The notes under the pieces were generated by a model, which saw only the letters and a program-made list of their open reading frames with translations, searched no databases and was not told the DNA's origin. The position numbers and the translations under genes are program-made. DNA of 64,000 nt. Source: Nitrospina sp052156635. Its GTDB lineage: Bacteria; Nitrospinota; Nitrospinia; Nitrospinales; Nitrospinaceae. The stretch is taken from positions 933,447-997,446 of the forward strand of contig NZ_JBQKUO010000001.1 in the NCBI RefSeq assembly GCF_052156635.1, read 5' to 3'. Below are positions 17,173 through 25,154 of this stretch, one piece after another (positions within the stretch are counted from its first letter, which is position 1; the number at the start of each line of letters is the position of its first letter).

Positions 17173-17361
17173 ATGAACTGGTTGCGAGGAAAAAAAACCT
17201 ACCTGGTCGCGGCGATGATGGTCGCCATTTCGATTATCAATCTCATGACGGGTGACGCGTCGCTGACCGACCTGGTCTCGAGTCCGCACTTCAACACCCT
17301 GCTGGAAGGCATCGGTCTCGGCACTTTGCGTGCCGGCGTTTCCAAAAACCTGTTTCGATAA
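17173..17361 (+). CDS. Small holin-like phage membrane protein
   Basis: This 62-residue protein starts at an ATG six bases after AAGGGAGA. It has the form MNWLRGKKTYLVAAMMVAIS, one hydrophobic segment, a short loop, and an amphipathic end LGTLRAGVSK. Proteins of this pattern occur beside lysis or packaging genes in many phages and are often labelled holins. No lysozyme or other endolysin gene lies beside it, so a lysis role is uncertain. Confidence 0.55.
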   Translation: MNWLRGKKTYLVAAMMVAISIINLMTGDASLTDLVSSPHFNTLLEGIGLGTLRAGVSKNLFR

Positions 17362-17477
17362 AAAAAAATTGAATACGAATTTTCCCGGCCGGGTTTGTTC
17401 TTTTCTTCCTTCCTGTGTCGGCCACGCCGCAGGATCGCGAGCATTCTTCCATCATTCCACCCCCTGAATCCGAAGCC

Positions 17478-17867
17478 ATGACCCTTTCGTTCCTGCAAAT
17501 CCTCACGCCCTACATCACGCTCCTGCTCACCGCGGGCATCTGGGTGGTGGGCTGGCTGATGAAAAAACTCATCGCCGAGAACGACCGCCACTTCCTCGAA
17601 GTCAAAACCGAACTGAAAGCGAAGATCGACGAACGGGGCGGCGAGCTGGAAAAACGCATCGACAAACTGGAGCGCGACCTGGAACTGCTGGAACGTTCGC
17701 GTCTGGCCGATCACAAATACCTGTACGAGCAGTTCGTGCACAAGGACGGCTTTCACCGTACCGTCGGCCGCACCGAAAGCGCCATCGGCAGGATCTTCAA
17801 ACAGCTCAACGAACTCAACCGGGTGGTGAACCGCAACATCGGCGCCGCGGAAAACAACCATGACTGA
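17478..17867 (+). CDS. Membrane-anchored coiled-coil phage protein
   Basis: From the ATG at 17478 the protein has 129 residues. An N-terminal membrane helix (YITLLLTAGIWVVGWLMKKL) is followed by a long heptad-rich helix from about residue 40 to 85 (DERGGELEKRIDKLERDLE). This is like spanin or DUF2730-type phage proteins encoded near lysis genes. Its stop overlaps the next gene by eight bases. The exact role is unknown. Confidence 0.5.
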   Translation: MTLSFLQILTPYITLLLTAGIWVVGWLMKKLIAENDRHFLEVKTELKAKIDERGGELEKRIDKLERDLELLERSRLADHKYLYEQFVHKDGFHRTVGRTESAIGRIFKQLNELNRVVNRNIGAAENNHD

Positions 17868-18312
17868 CGCCCGGCCTGATCCCACTCTCGTAGTTCTGCT
17901 GGAAGAGGTGGGGGCGCTGCGGCAATCGATCCAGGAGATTTTGCGCCACGCGCCGGAAGAGGTGCAGCTGCACCGCATCCACGGCATGTACGTCGGCCAC
18001 ATCCTCGACATCCGCAAAACGCTTCTGCAGGAACAGGCGGCGGACAAGGAGGCATTGCTTATCGACGCGCTCCGCGCCGTGGTGCGGTTTCTGCTGGAAC
18101 GCGGGGAAGAGGGGATGGCGCAGTTCGTCGGCGACCATCTGGAAGCCATCGGTGAAAAGGTGAAAGAGACGTGGCAGGATTCAAAAACATTTCCAGACTG
18201 GCAAACGGCTACGCGGACATCCGCCGCACCCTCGGCCGCGCCATCACCCCGTTCGGACGCACCAGCGCCGGGCATAAGGAGGAACGGCGGCAACGGGCGT
18301 GCCGGGACCTGA
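17860..18312 (+). CDS. Phage protein upstream of terminase, possible small terminase subunit
   Basis: The frame encodes 150 residues, of which roughly the first 105 are helical and charged (LLEEVGALRQSIQEILRHA, LLIDALRAVVRFLLERGEEGM). The last 45 residues, rich in Ala, Pro, Ser and Gly, overlap the start of the large terminase frame. Its position just before terL is that of a small terminase subunit, but I recognise no helix-turn-helix. The real protein may be shorter, or a frameshift may lie in the overlap. Confidence 0.45.
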   Translation: MTDARPDPTLVVLLEEVGALRQSIQEILRHAPEEVQLHRIHGMYVGHILDIRKTLLQEQAADKEALLIDALRAVVRFLLERGEEGMAQFVGDHLEAIGEKVKETWQDSKTFPDWQTATRTSAAPSAAPSPRSDAPAPGIRRNGGNGRAGT

Positions 18313-19790
18313 AGTTTTTCGCGGAAACCTATTTCCCGCATTACCTGACGGAAAAACCGTCGAAGATGCACCGCCACTTCTACCGGCGGTTCCAGCAGGC
18401 GATCGACCGCGCCCAGTCGCCGAAACAACGCGGCCATGCATCGTTCCCCTCCCGCATCGCCCAGGCGGCGCCGCGCGGTCACGCCAAATCGACGATCACC
18501 TCCCTGATCCTGCCGTTGTGGTGCATCGCGACAGAGAAACGCAAGTTCATCGGCCTGGTGTCGGACACCACCGAACAGGCGGCGGACTTCCTCGAATTCA
18601 TCAAGGCGGAACTGGAGGTCAACGAACGCCTCATCGAGGATTTCCCGAAAGCCTGCGGCGAAGGCAGGACGTGGAAATCGGGACAGGTCATCACCGCCAA
18701 CGGCGTCAAACTCAAATGCTGGGGCAAACGCAAGGCCATGCGCGGCGCCAGGCACGGTCATCGAAGGCCGGACCTCATTATATGTGACGATCTGGAAAGC
18801 GACGAGAACATCGATTCGCCCGAGCAACGCGCCAAAGACCGCGAATGGTTTTTCAAGGCGCTGATGAAGATCGGCGGACGCTACTCCGTGTACCTCGTCG
18901 TCGGCACGCTGTTGCATTACGATTCCTTACTGGCGCACCTCTTGAAGCGACCCGGCTGGCAGGCCGACACCTGGCGCGCCGTGATGGCGTGGTCGGCGTC
19001 GCCGTTGTGGGTGGAATGGGAACACCTGTTCGCCGCGCGCAAGGAAAAGGAGGCGGACCGGTTTTTTTCACAGCATAAAAAGGAGATGCTGGTGGGCACC
19101 GAGGTGCTGTGGCCGAAGGTCGAGGACTATTACTATTTGATGAAGATGCGGGTGAGCGACGGGCCCGCGTACTTCGATTCTGAAAAACAGAACCAGCCGA
19201 TCAATCCCGATGACTGCCTGTTCCAGGAAAATTGGTTTCGTTACGTGGAAGAAGACGAGGTGGCGCAGAAGCTGGCGGCCGGGGAATACACCGAATTTTA
19301 CGGCGCCGTCGATCCGTCACTCGGCAAGCAGTCGCAGAAAGCCGACCCGTCGGCCATCGTCATCGCCGGCGTGGACGCGGAGGGCGGCATCGACGTGCTG
19401 GAAGCGGACATCCAGAAGCGGCACCCGGACGCCATCATGGAAGACCTGTTCGCCTATCATAAAAGGTACGGGCTGACCGTGCTGGGTATCGAGGAGATTC
19501 AGTTTCAGGAACTGTTCAAGGACCTCGTTATAAAGGAGAGCGCGAAACGGCGGTTGTATTTACCTGTCGAGGGCCTGCGCCCGAATACGGACAAAGTGTT
19601 GCGCATCACCAAGATCCAGCCGCAGATCAAGAACGGCGTCATCCGCTTCCGCCGCCACCAGACCCAGCTCCTGGACCAGCTCCGCTACTTCCCCAAAGCC
19701 GACCACGACGACGGCCCCGACGCCCTCGAAATGACCTTCTCCCTCATCACCCAGGCGCACCACTCCGGGCCGAGGGTGCGGTTGTTGTGA
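18171..19790 (+). CDS. Phage terminase large subunit
   Basis: This is a 539-residue packaging ATPase and nuclease. The ATPase half has a Walker A-like APRGHAKST around residues 100-108 and Walker B LIICDDLES (Asp206, Asp207). The C-terminal RNase-H-like nuclease has GAVDPSLGK with its metal-binding aspartate and ends with DHDDGPDALEM. The annotated GTG start overlaps the preceding frame by 142 bases. The strongly terminase-like part begins near RACRDLKFFAETYFPHYL (residue 43), so translation could begin later. It works with the portal protein to fill the capsid. Confidence 0.9.
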   Translation: MAGFKNISRLANGYADIRRTLGRAITPFGRTSAGHKEERRQRACRDLKFFAETYFPHYLTEKPSKMHRHFYRRFQQAIDRAQSPKQRGHASFPSRIAQAAPRGHAKSTITSLILPLWCIATEKRKFIGLVSDTTEQAADFLEFIKAELEVNERLIEDFPKACGEGRTWKSGQVITANGVKLKCWGKRKAMRGARHGHRRPDLIICDDLESDENIDSPEQRAKDREWFFKALMKIGGRYSVYLVVGTLLHYDSLLAHLLKRPGWQADTWRAVMAWSASPLWVEWEHLFAARKEKEADRFFSQHKKEMLVGTEVLWPKVEDYYYLMKMRVSDGPAYFDSEKQNQPINPDDCLFQENWFRYVEEDEVAQKLAAGEYTEFYGAVDPSLGKQSQKADPSAIVIAGVDAEGGIDVLEADIQKRHPDAIMEDLFAYHKRYGLTVLGIEEIQFQELFKDLVIKESAKRRLYLPVEGLRPNTDKVLRITKIQPQIKNGVIRFRRHQTQLLDQLRYFPKADHDDGPDALEMTFSLITQAHHSGPRVRLL

Positions 19791-20004
19791 TTGAAACAGG
19801 TTTTTTAAAAAGGAATGGTTTCAAAAGTTTGAAACCAGTCATTATCCGAACCCTCCTTTTTAAATCCGCAAACCCTCTTTTACATAACCGTTTAGCCAAA
19901 ATTCCCCTTGTCCTGTCTGCTGTATGCAGGACGGGTTGAGGGTCTTCTGCTCCCTCCCCTCCCGTTTCACTTTCCAACCTTCCTCCGACGGAAACGCCTC
20001 TCTT
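19791..20004 (+). repeat. Gap between terminase and portal genes with two palindromes
   Basis: This 214-bp stretch has no gene. It holds the palindrome TGGTTTCAAA-AG-TTTGAAACCA at 19816-19837 and a second stem GTCCTG/CAGGAC near 19910-19932. They may be operators or a transcription stop inside the packaging region. Confidence 0.5.
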
Positions 20005-21246
20005 ATGAACATCACCGACTGGTTTCAACGCAAAGTCAGCGCCACCACGCGCGCGCTCACCCTGCTCATGCCGCTGCGTCCCGGCTCGGGTCTCCGCGGC
20101 AGCTACGAATCGCTGGCGCGCGAGGGCTACATGCAGAACAGCGTCGTCCACGCCTGCGTCAAGGAAATCGCCGAAGCCGCCGCCGGGGTGCCGTGGTCGC
20201 TCTACCAGCGCAAAGCCGACGGCGACCTGGAAGAACTCTCCACCCACCCGCTCCTCAAACTGCTCGACCGGTCGAACCCCTTCCAGGGCAAATTCGAGTT
20301 GATCGAGCGTTGCGTCGCCCACCTTTACCTTTCCGGCAACGCGTATGTGGAAGCGGTCGGACCCGAGAGCCGCGCCGCCAAAACCAAAACCCCGCCGACG
20401 GAACTCTACGCCCTGCGCCCGGACCGCATCACCATCCTGCCCGATCCCACCCGCTTCATCCGCGGCTACGAGTACACGGTGGGCGGGCAGACGGTGCGCT
20501 TTTCTCCGGAGCAGGTGCTGCACCTCAAACTGTTCCATCCGCTCGACGACTGGTATGGCCTCTCGCCGGTGCAGGTGGCGGCGCTCTCGGTGGACAAGAT
20601 GAACGCGTCCGACAAATGGAACGCGGCCTTGTTGCAAAACTCCGCCGTGCCTTCCGGCGCGCTCGTCTCGAAGAAGCGTCTCACCGACGAACAGTACGCG
20701 CGTCTCAAGGACGAGATGCGCGACCAGGTGCAGGGCATCGCCAACGCGCGCACGCCTCTGTTGCTGGAAGAAGACATCGAGTGGAAAGAGATCGGCCTTT
20801 CGCCGCGCGACATGGACTGGATCGACGGCCTGCGCTTCAGCGCCCTGCAGATCGCGCAGATCTACAATGTGCCGCCGGAACTCATCGGCCTGCAACCCGC
20901 CACCTACCAGAACCGCCGGGAAGCGCGCAAGGCGTTGTACACGGAAGTGGTCCTGCCCCTGCTCACGCGCCTGCGCGATGCGCTCAACAACTGGCTTTTG
21001 CCGCGGTTCGGCGACGGGCTGTTTCTCGATTACGACGCCGACCGCATCGACGCCCTCTCCGAAGACCGCGACTCGTTATGGCGGCGCGCCGTGCAGTCGC
21101 ATTTCCTCACCCTCAACGAGAAGCGCGAGATGGTGGGCTACGACGCCGTGCCCGATGGCAACCGCCTCTTCCTGCCGCAAAACCTCACCCCGCTTGGCCA
21201 AAAACCAAAGTCCCATTCCAATTCGGACTCTCCCACTCTTCATTAG
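20005..21246 (+). CDS. Phage portal protein (HK97 type)
   Basis: From MNITDWFQRK the protein has 413 residues. It shows the usual HK97-family portal features: an N-terminal NSVVHACVKEIAEAAAGVPW, a central ELYALRPDRITI, and the conserved FSPEQVLHLKLFHPLDDWYGLSPV. A C-terminal stretch, IYNVPPELIGL, is also conserved. Portals form the dodecameric ring through which DNA is packaged. The gene lies after a 214-bp gap from terL and 67 bases before the protease gene. Confidence 0.93.
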   Translation: MNITDWFQRKVSATTRALTLLMPLRPGSGLRGSYESLAREGYMQNSVVHACVKEIAEAAAGVPWSLYQRKADGDLEELSTHPLLKLLDRSNPFQGKFELIERCVAHLYLSGNAYVEAVGPESRAAKTKTPPTELYALRPDRITILPDPTRFIRGYEYTVGGQTVRFSPEQVLHLKLFHPLDDWYGLSPVQVAALSVDKMNASDKWNAALLQNSAVPSGALVSKKRLTDEQYARLKDEMRDQVQGIANARTPLLLEEDIEWKEIGLSPRDMDWIDGLRFSALQIAQIYNVPPELIGLQPATYQNRREARKALYTEVVLPLLTRLRDALNNWLLPRFGDGLFLDYDADRIDALSEDRDSLWRRAVQSHFLTLNEKREMVGYDAVPDGNRLFLPQNLTPLGQKPKSHSNSDSPTLH

Positions 21247-21313
21247 ATAACTTCTGCTTCTCACACCCCTGTAACCGCTCACGCTTGGCGTGCCACTTTT
21301 GGAGTGTTCTTAT

Positions 21314-21841
21314 ATGGAGTACAAATCCTTCGCATTCAAACTCGACGACGTGTCGGACAGCGGCCGCTTCCATGGCTACGCCGCCACCTTCGGCAACGTC
21401 GACCTCGGCCTCGACGTCGTGCACAAAGGCGCGTTCCTTCACTCGCTGCTGGAAACGCACGGCCGCGTGCCGATTCTCGATCACCACGACCCGGCCAGGC
21501 AGGTGGGCTGGAACCTGGAAGCGCGCGAGGACGACCACGGCCTGTTCGTGCGCGGCCAGCTCGACCTCAACGTGCAGGCGGCGCGGGAGCGTCACTCCCT
21601 CATGAAGATGGCGGCGCAGATCGGCGGCCACACCGGACTTTCCATCGGCTTCCAGACGGTGCGCGAGGAAACCGACGCCAACGACTTCCGCGTGCGCCAC
21701 CTGAAAGAAATCCGCCTGCTCGAGTACAGCCTCGTCACATTTCCCATGAACCCGGAAGCGGGCGTGACGCGGGTCAAGACACACGGCCCCCTGGCGCTTG
21801 CCGACTCGCTTCATTCGTTGCTCAGCACGTTGCGGGCCTGA
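21314..21841 (+). CDS. HK97-family prohead protease
   Basis: The ATG at 21314 has GGAG nine bases upstream and gives 175 residues. The N-terminus has the family pattern GRFHGYAATFGNVDLGLDVV. The catalytic histidine lies in PILDHHDPARQVG and the serine in HTGLSIGF, followed by an IRLLEYSLVTFPMNP strand. It trims the capsid scaffolding domain during head maturation. It lies between portal and capsid genes, as in HK97. Confidence 0.93.
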   Translation: MEYKSFAFKLDDVSDSGRFHGYAATFGNVDLGLDVVHKGAFLHSLLETHGRVPILDHHDPARQVGWNLEAREDDHGLFVRGQLDLNVQAARERHSLMKMAAQIGGHTGLSIGFQTVREETDANDFRVRHLKEIRLLEYSLVTFPMNPEAGVTRVKTHGPLALADSLHSLLSTLRA

Positions 21842-21905
21842 AACGCATTCCTTCCTCTTTCGTCAATTGAAGTTTCATATTTCCCATCCACAAGGAGACC
21901 CACCC

Positions 21906-23096
21906 ATGCAGGACATCAAACAACTGGTACACGACATCAACCGGTCCTTCCAGGAATTCAAGACGCGCAACGACCAGCGTCTCAGCGAGCTGGAGAAAGG
22001 CCGCCAGGATCCGCTTCTCGGAAACCAGGTCGACCGCCTCGGCCACGAGGTGCAGGACCTGAACGAAATCAAAAGCCGCATGGAGCGCATCGAAACGCAA
22101 CTCAACCGCCCGATCTTTGACAGCGGTCCCGCAAGCACCTTCCACGTCGATCCCGAACGCAAGCAGGCCATCCACACCTACCTGCGCAAAGGCGAAGGCG
22201 CGCTTTCTCCGCACGAGGTCAAACTGCTCTCGGTGGACAGCGATCCGCAGGGCGGTTACTGGGTGACGTCGGAAATTTCGCAACGCGTCATCACGCAGAT
22301 CGCCGAAAGCTCGCCGCTCCGTCACCTGGCGGCGGTCGAGACCATCTCCAGCGACGCGCTGGAGATTCCGGAAGACCTGAGCGACACCGAAGTCGGCTGG
22401 ACTTCCGAGACCGGCGTGCGGAGTGAAACCGACACGCCCACCATCGGCGTGCGGCGCATCCCGGTTCATGAACTGTACGCCATGCCCAAGGCGACGCAGA
22501 AGTTGCTCGACGACGCGCGCGTCAACGTCGAGGAGTGGCTCAGCCACAAGATCGCGGCGAAGATGTCGTACGTCGAGAACTCCGCGTTCATCAACGGAGA
22601 CGGTATCGACAAACCGCGCGGCCTGTTGACCTACCCCGCGGGCACGACGAATCCCGGCCAGGTGCGGCAGGTGAACTCCGGCCACGCCAGCCAGATCACC
22701 GCGGACGGTTTGCGCGCCGCGTTCTATGCGCTCAAGACACCTTACATCCGCCACGCGCGCTGGATCATGTCGCGTTCCACCATCGAGGTCATCTCCAAGC
22801 TGAAAGACGGCGGCGGCAGTTACCTTTGGGAACCGGGTTTGAAGGAAGGCGAACCGCAGATGCTGCTGGGTCACCCGATCGAACGCATGGAGGACATGCC
22901 GTCGGTTTCCGCCAACGCTTTGCCCATCGCATTCGGCGACTGGAAGCAGGCATACACGATTGTCGACCGTTCCGGCGTGCGTGTGCTGCGCGATCCGTTC
23001 AGCGCCAAACCCTTTGTGCTGTTCTACACGACCAAGCGCACCGGCGGCGACGTCACCAACTTCGAAGCCCTGGTCATCCAGAAAATCGCCGCGTAG
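21906..23096 (+). CDS. HK97-family major capsid protein
   Basis: The ATG has AAGGAGA upstream and gives 396 residues. Residues 1-90 are a coiled-coil delta (scaffolding) domain expected to be cut off by the protease. The mature part has DSDPQGGYWVTSEISQRVI, a SDTEVGWTSETG E-loop-like region, and the usual capsid end with YTIVDRSGVRVLRDPFS and FYTTKRTGGDV. It forms the icosahedral shell. The gene order portal-protease-capsid confirms the call. Confidence 0.94.
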   Translation: MQDIKQLVHDINRSFQEFKTRNDQRLSELEKGRQDPLLGNQVDRLGHEVQDLNEIKSRMERIETQLNRPIFDSGPASTFHVDPERKQAIHTYLRKGEGALSPHEVKLLSVDSDPQGGYWVTSEISQRVITQIAESSPLRHLAAVETISSDALEIPEDLSDTEVGWTSETGVRSETDTPTIGVRRIPVHELYAMPKATQKLLDDARVNVEEWLSHKIAAKMSYVENSAFINGDGIDKPRGLLTYPAGTTNPGQVRQVNSGHASQITADGLRAAFYALKTPYIRHARWIMSRSTIEVISKLKDGGGSYLWEPGLKEGEPQMLLGHPIERMEDMPSVSANALPIAFGDWKQAYTIVDRSGVRVLRDPFSAKPFVLFYTTKRTGGDVTNFEALVIQKIAA

Positions 23097-23109
23097 GCAG
23101 GGAAGGGAT

Positions 23110-23220
23110 TATTTATACCCCTCATCCTGGCCTTCTTCCGCAAGGGGAGAAGGAACTTTTAAAACCCCTTCTCCCTTGATGGGAGCACTCTTTGAGTGAC
23201 GGGCTGGGGTGAGGGTGAAC
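23110..23220. repeat. REP-like palindromic repeat inside the phage-like island
   Basis: The stretch has CCTTCTTCCGCAAGGGGAGAAGG and then CCCCTTCTCCCTTGATGGGAG, ending in GGGTGAACGATGATT. A close relative lies inverted at about 49200-49245. It sits between capsid and the next gene. Confidence 0.55.
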
Positions 23221-23271
23221 GATGATTATCTCTTCTTTTCACTCTTAAATCTCCCAACCCAGGAGGACAAC

Positions 23272-23661
23272 ATGCGAGACATGAAAAGCAATGTGGACGC
23301 GGTGAACTCTCTTGCTCCCGCCGCGTACACTGCCAGCAGCAACGGCTCCGGCGTGGACCTGCAAGGCCACGACGCCGCCATGGTCGTGTTCAGTGCTGGT
23401 GCCGCCGATACCACAGATACGGATGAAGTTTACACCCCGAAAGTCGAGGAGTCGGATGACGACGTCACCTACACCGCCGTCGCAGCGGACGACCTGGAAG
23501 GCGCTCTCGCCAACCTGTCGGCCAACAGCATCCAGCGCGTCGGCTATAAAGGATGCAAGCGCTACATCCGTGCGGTGCTCACCATCGCCGGCACCACGCC
23601 TTCGGTGCAGGCCGCAGGAACCGTCCTGCGCGGCCACCCCGCCCAGGCCCCGATAGCGTGA
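23272..23661 (+). CDS. Phage virion protein encoded after the capsid gene
   Basis: A strong AGGAGG precedes the ATG. The 129-residue product has NSLAPAAYTASSNGSGVDL, a stretch TPKVEESDDDVTYTAVAADD, and IQRVGYKGCKRYIRAV. I know similar small proteins from many prophages, placed after the capsid gene; they are probably head decoration or completion proteins. The exact role is not known. Confidence 0.6.
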   Translation: MRDMKSNVDAVNSLAPAAYTASSNGSGVDLQGHDAAMVVFSAGAADTTDTDEVYTPKVEESDDDVTYTAVAADDLEGALANLSANSIQRVGYKGCKRYIRAVLTIAGTTPSVQAAGTVLRGHPAQAPIA

Positions 23662-23762
23662 TTGGGCAATCCCCTCCTGACTCCCTTTCCCTTCCTTATA
23701 AAGGAAGGGAAAGGGGCGGTTTCCCGATAACAACCTTTCCTTATATATAGGAACCCTTTTCC

Positions 23763-24443
23763 ATGGCCCGAACCCTTAAAATCGCACCCGCCGAAGAACC
23801 GCTTTCCCTTTCCGAGGTCAAGGCGTACCTGAAGGTGACGTCATCCGATGACGACGTGCTTATCACGCGGATCCTCGCCAGCGTGCGCCGCGCCTGCGAA
23901 GCGTGGACCGGCCGGCCGCTCGTCACCCAGACGTGGACCCTGTGGCTCGACGGATTCCCCCGCACCAACCGGAAAAACACGCCTTCTTCCGGACACTTCG
24001 ACCTGCCTGTTGATTCTTTCGATGCCGCCTCGCCCGTCATTAACCTGCCCCTGCCGCCGTTGCAGTCGGTGAGCTTCCTCAAAACCTACGATGCAGATCA
24101 TCAACCGACAACGTTCGACAGCATGAAGTATTTCGTCGATACGGCCTCCCAACCGGGACGGCTCGTGCTCAACCAGGGTGCGTCCTGGCCATCCGGTCTG
24201 CGGAATGCGAACGCGGTGGAGATCGAGTTCGTCGCCGGGTACGGCGCGGCTGCGGCGGTGCCGGAACCGATCAAGCAGGGCATCCTTGTCTGGGCGCAAC
24301 TGCTTTATGCCAACCAGAAGTGGCTGTTTGAATCCGGTGAGGAGGTGACGGGCCTCTCTGCCATGAACCGCCACCATCTTCCCGCGCAGGTGGAAGCGTT
24401 GTGGCAACCGTTCCGCTTGTTCGGATTGAGAGGAATACGATGA
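23763..24443 (+). CDS. Phage head-tail connector protein (gp6/gp8-like)
   Basis: The 226-residue protein starts MARTLKIAPAEEPLSLSEVK and has AYLKVTSSDDDVLITRIL with RACEAWTGRPL. This is the classic start of HK97 gp6 or phiE125 gp8 type connectors. The C-terminal half has VEIEFVAGYG and an AQLLYANQKW helix. It joins the portal to the tail or closes the head. Its stop overlaps the next start in an ATGA. Confidence 0.85.
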   Translation: MARTLKIAPAEEPLSLSEVKAYLKVTSSDDDVLITRILASVRRACEAWTGRPLVTQTWTLWLDGFPRTNRKNTPSSGHFDLPVDSFDAASPVINLPLPPLQSVSFLKTYDADHQPTTFDSMKYFVDTASQPGRLVLNQGASWPSGLRNANAVEIEFVAGYGAAAAVPEPIKQGILVWAQLLYANQKWLFESGEEVTGLSAMNRHHLPAQVEALWQPFRLFGLRGIR

Positions 24444-24814
24444 GCCTCGCGTTTTATTACCCGACCCAGGCCGCACCCACCGCGCAATGGATTCCCGGCA
24501 AGGCGCCGCGCTTTCCATTGAAGAAGACCACGGCATATCCCTCGCAGGTAACGGGCGAAACGGCAGGCGGCGTTCTGCACTTACAGGACACCGGAAGCCT
24601 GCGCGAGCAGTGGGAGCTGGTGTTCGACCGCATCCCCCCCGCCGATCATGAAGCGCTCAAAACCTTTTTCCAGGCCGTGCGGAAGTCCTTTCACACGTTT
24701 CAGTATGTAGACCCCCAGGGGGTGGTGCACCTCGTGCGCTGGATGAATGAATTCGAGTTTGAAGAAACCGTGCCGGAACGCTTTTCCGGAAGCATCGTTC
24801 TCAGAAAGGAATAA
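24440..24814 (+). CDS. Phage minor tail or head-completion protein
   Basis: This 124-residue protein overlaps the connector gene by four bases. It has FDRIPPADHEALKTFFQAV, then FHTFQYVDPQGVVHLVRW and a C-terminal beta strand SGSIVLRKE. This pattern is common in small tail-tip proteins of siphophages. The function is inferred from position and the strand-rich end. Confidence 0.5.
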   Translation: MSLAFYYPTQAAPTAQWIPGKAPRFPLKKTTAYPSQVTGETAGGVLHLQDTGSLREQWELVFDRIPPADHEALKTFFQAVRKSFHTFQYVDPQGVVHLVRWMNEFEFEETVPERFSGSIVLRKE

Positions 24815-24818
24815 TCCC

Positions 24819-25136
24819 ATGATCGACTGGCAGAACACCCGATTGGAAGACCTTACGTTTGACGTGCAGGTGGAAGGCATTCAGGAAGTGGGGCACACGT
24901 TTGTGTTTCCGGTGATGGTGAAGTTGAAAGACGGGACTCCCGCATTCACCCAACCGGTTTCGTTGCGCACCGACTTCTACCGCGAACTCAAGAAGACGCC
25001 TGACTGGGAGGCCGCTTTGATGCAGATCATACAGGCGCGTGTTCGTGAAGAATGCCACCGCCGCAAGAAACAGGACAGCGTTTCCATTCACGACCGCCTT
25101 CGTTTGATGAACAGCGGCAACCATTCCCTTCAATAA
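24819..25136 (+). CDS. Hypothetical phage protein
   Basis: This 105-residue protein starts eight bases after AAAGGA. It has a strand-rich first half (LTFDVQVEGIQEV, FVFPVMVKLKDG) and a helical, basic second half with RVREECHRRKK. I do not recognise a family. It lies between the tail-type protein and the large hub gene and is co-directional with both. Confidence 0.6.
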   Translation: MIDWQNTRLEDLTFDVQVEGIQEVGHTFVFPVMVKLKDGTPAFTQPVSLRTDFYRELKKTPDWEAALMQIIQARVREECHRRKKQDSVSIHDRLRLMNSGNHSLQ

Positions 25137-25154
25137 CCCAATTCATCTTTCTTC

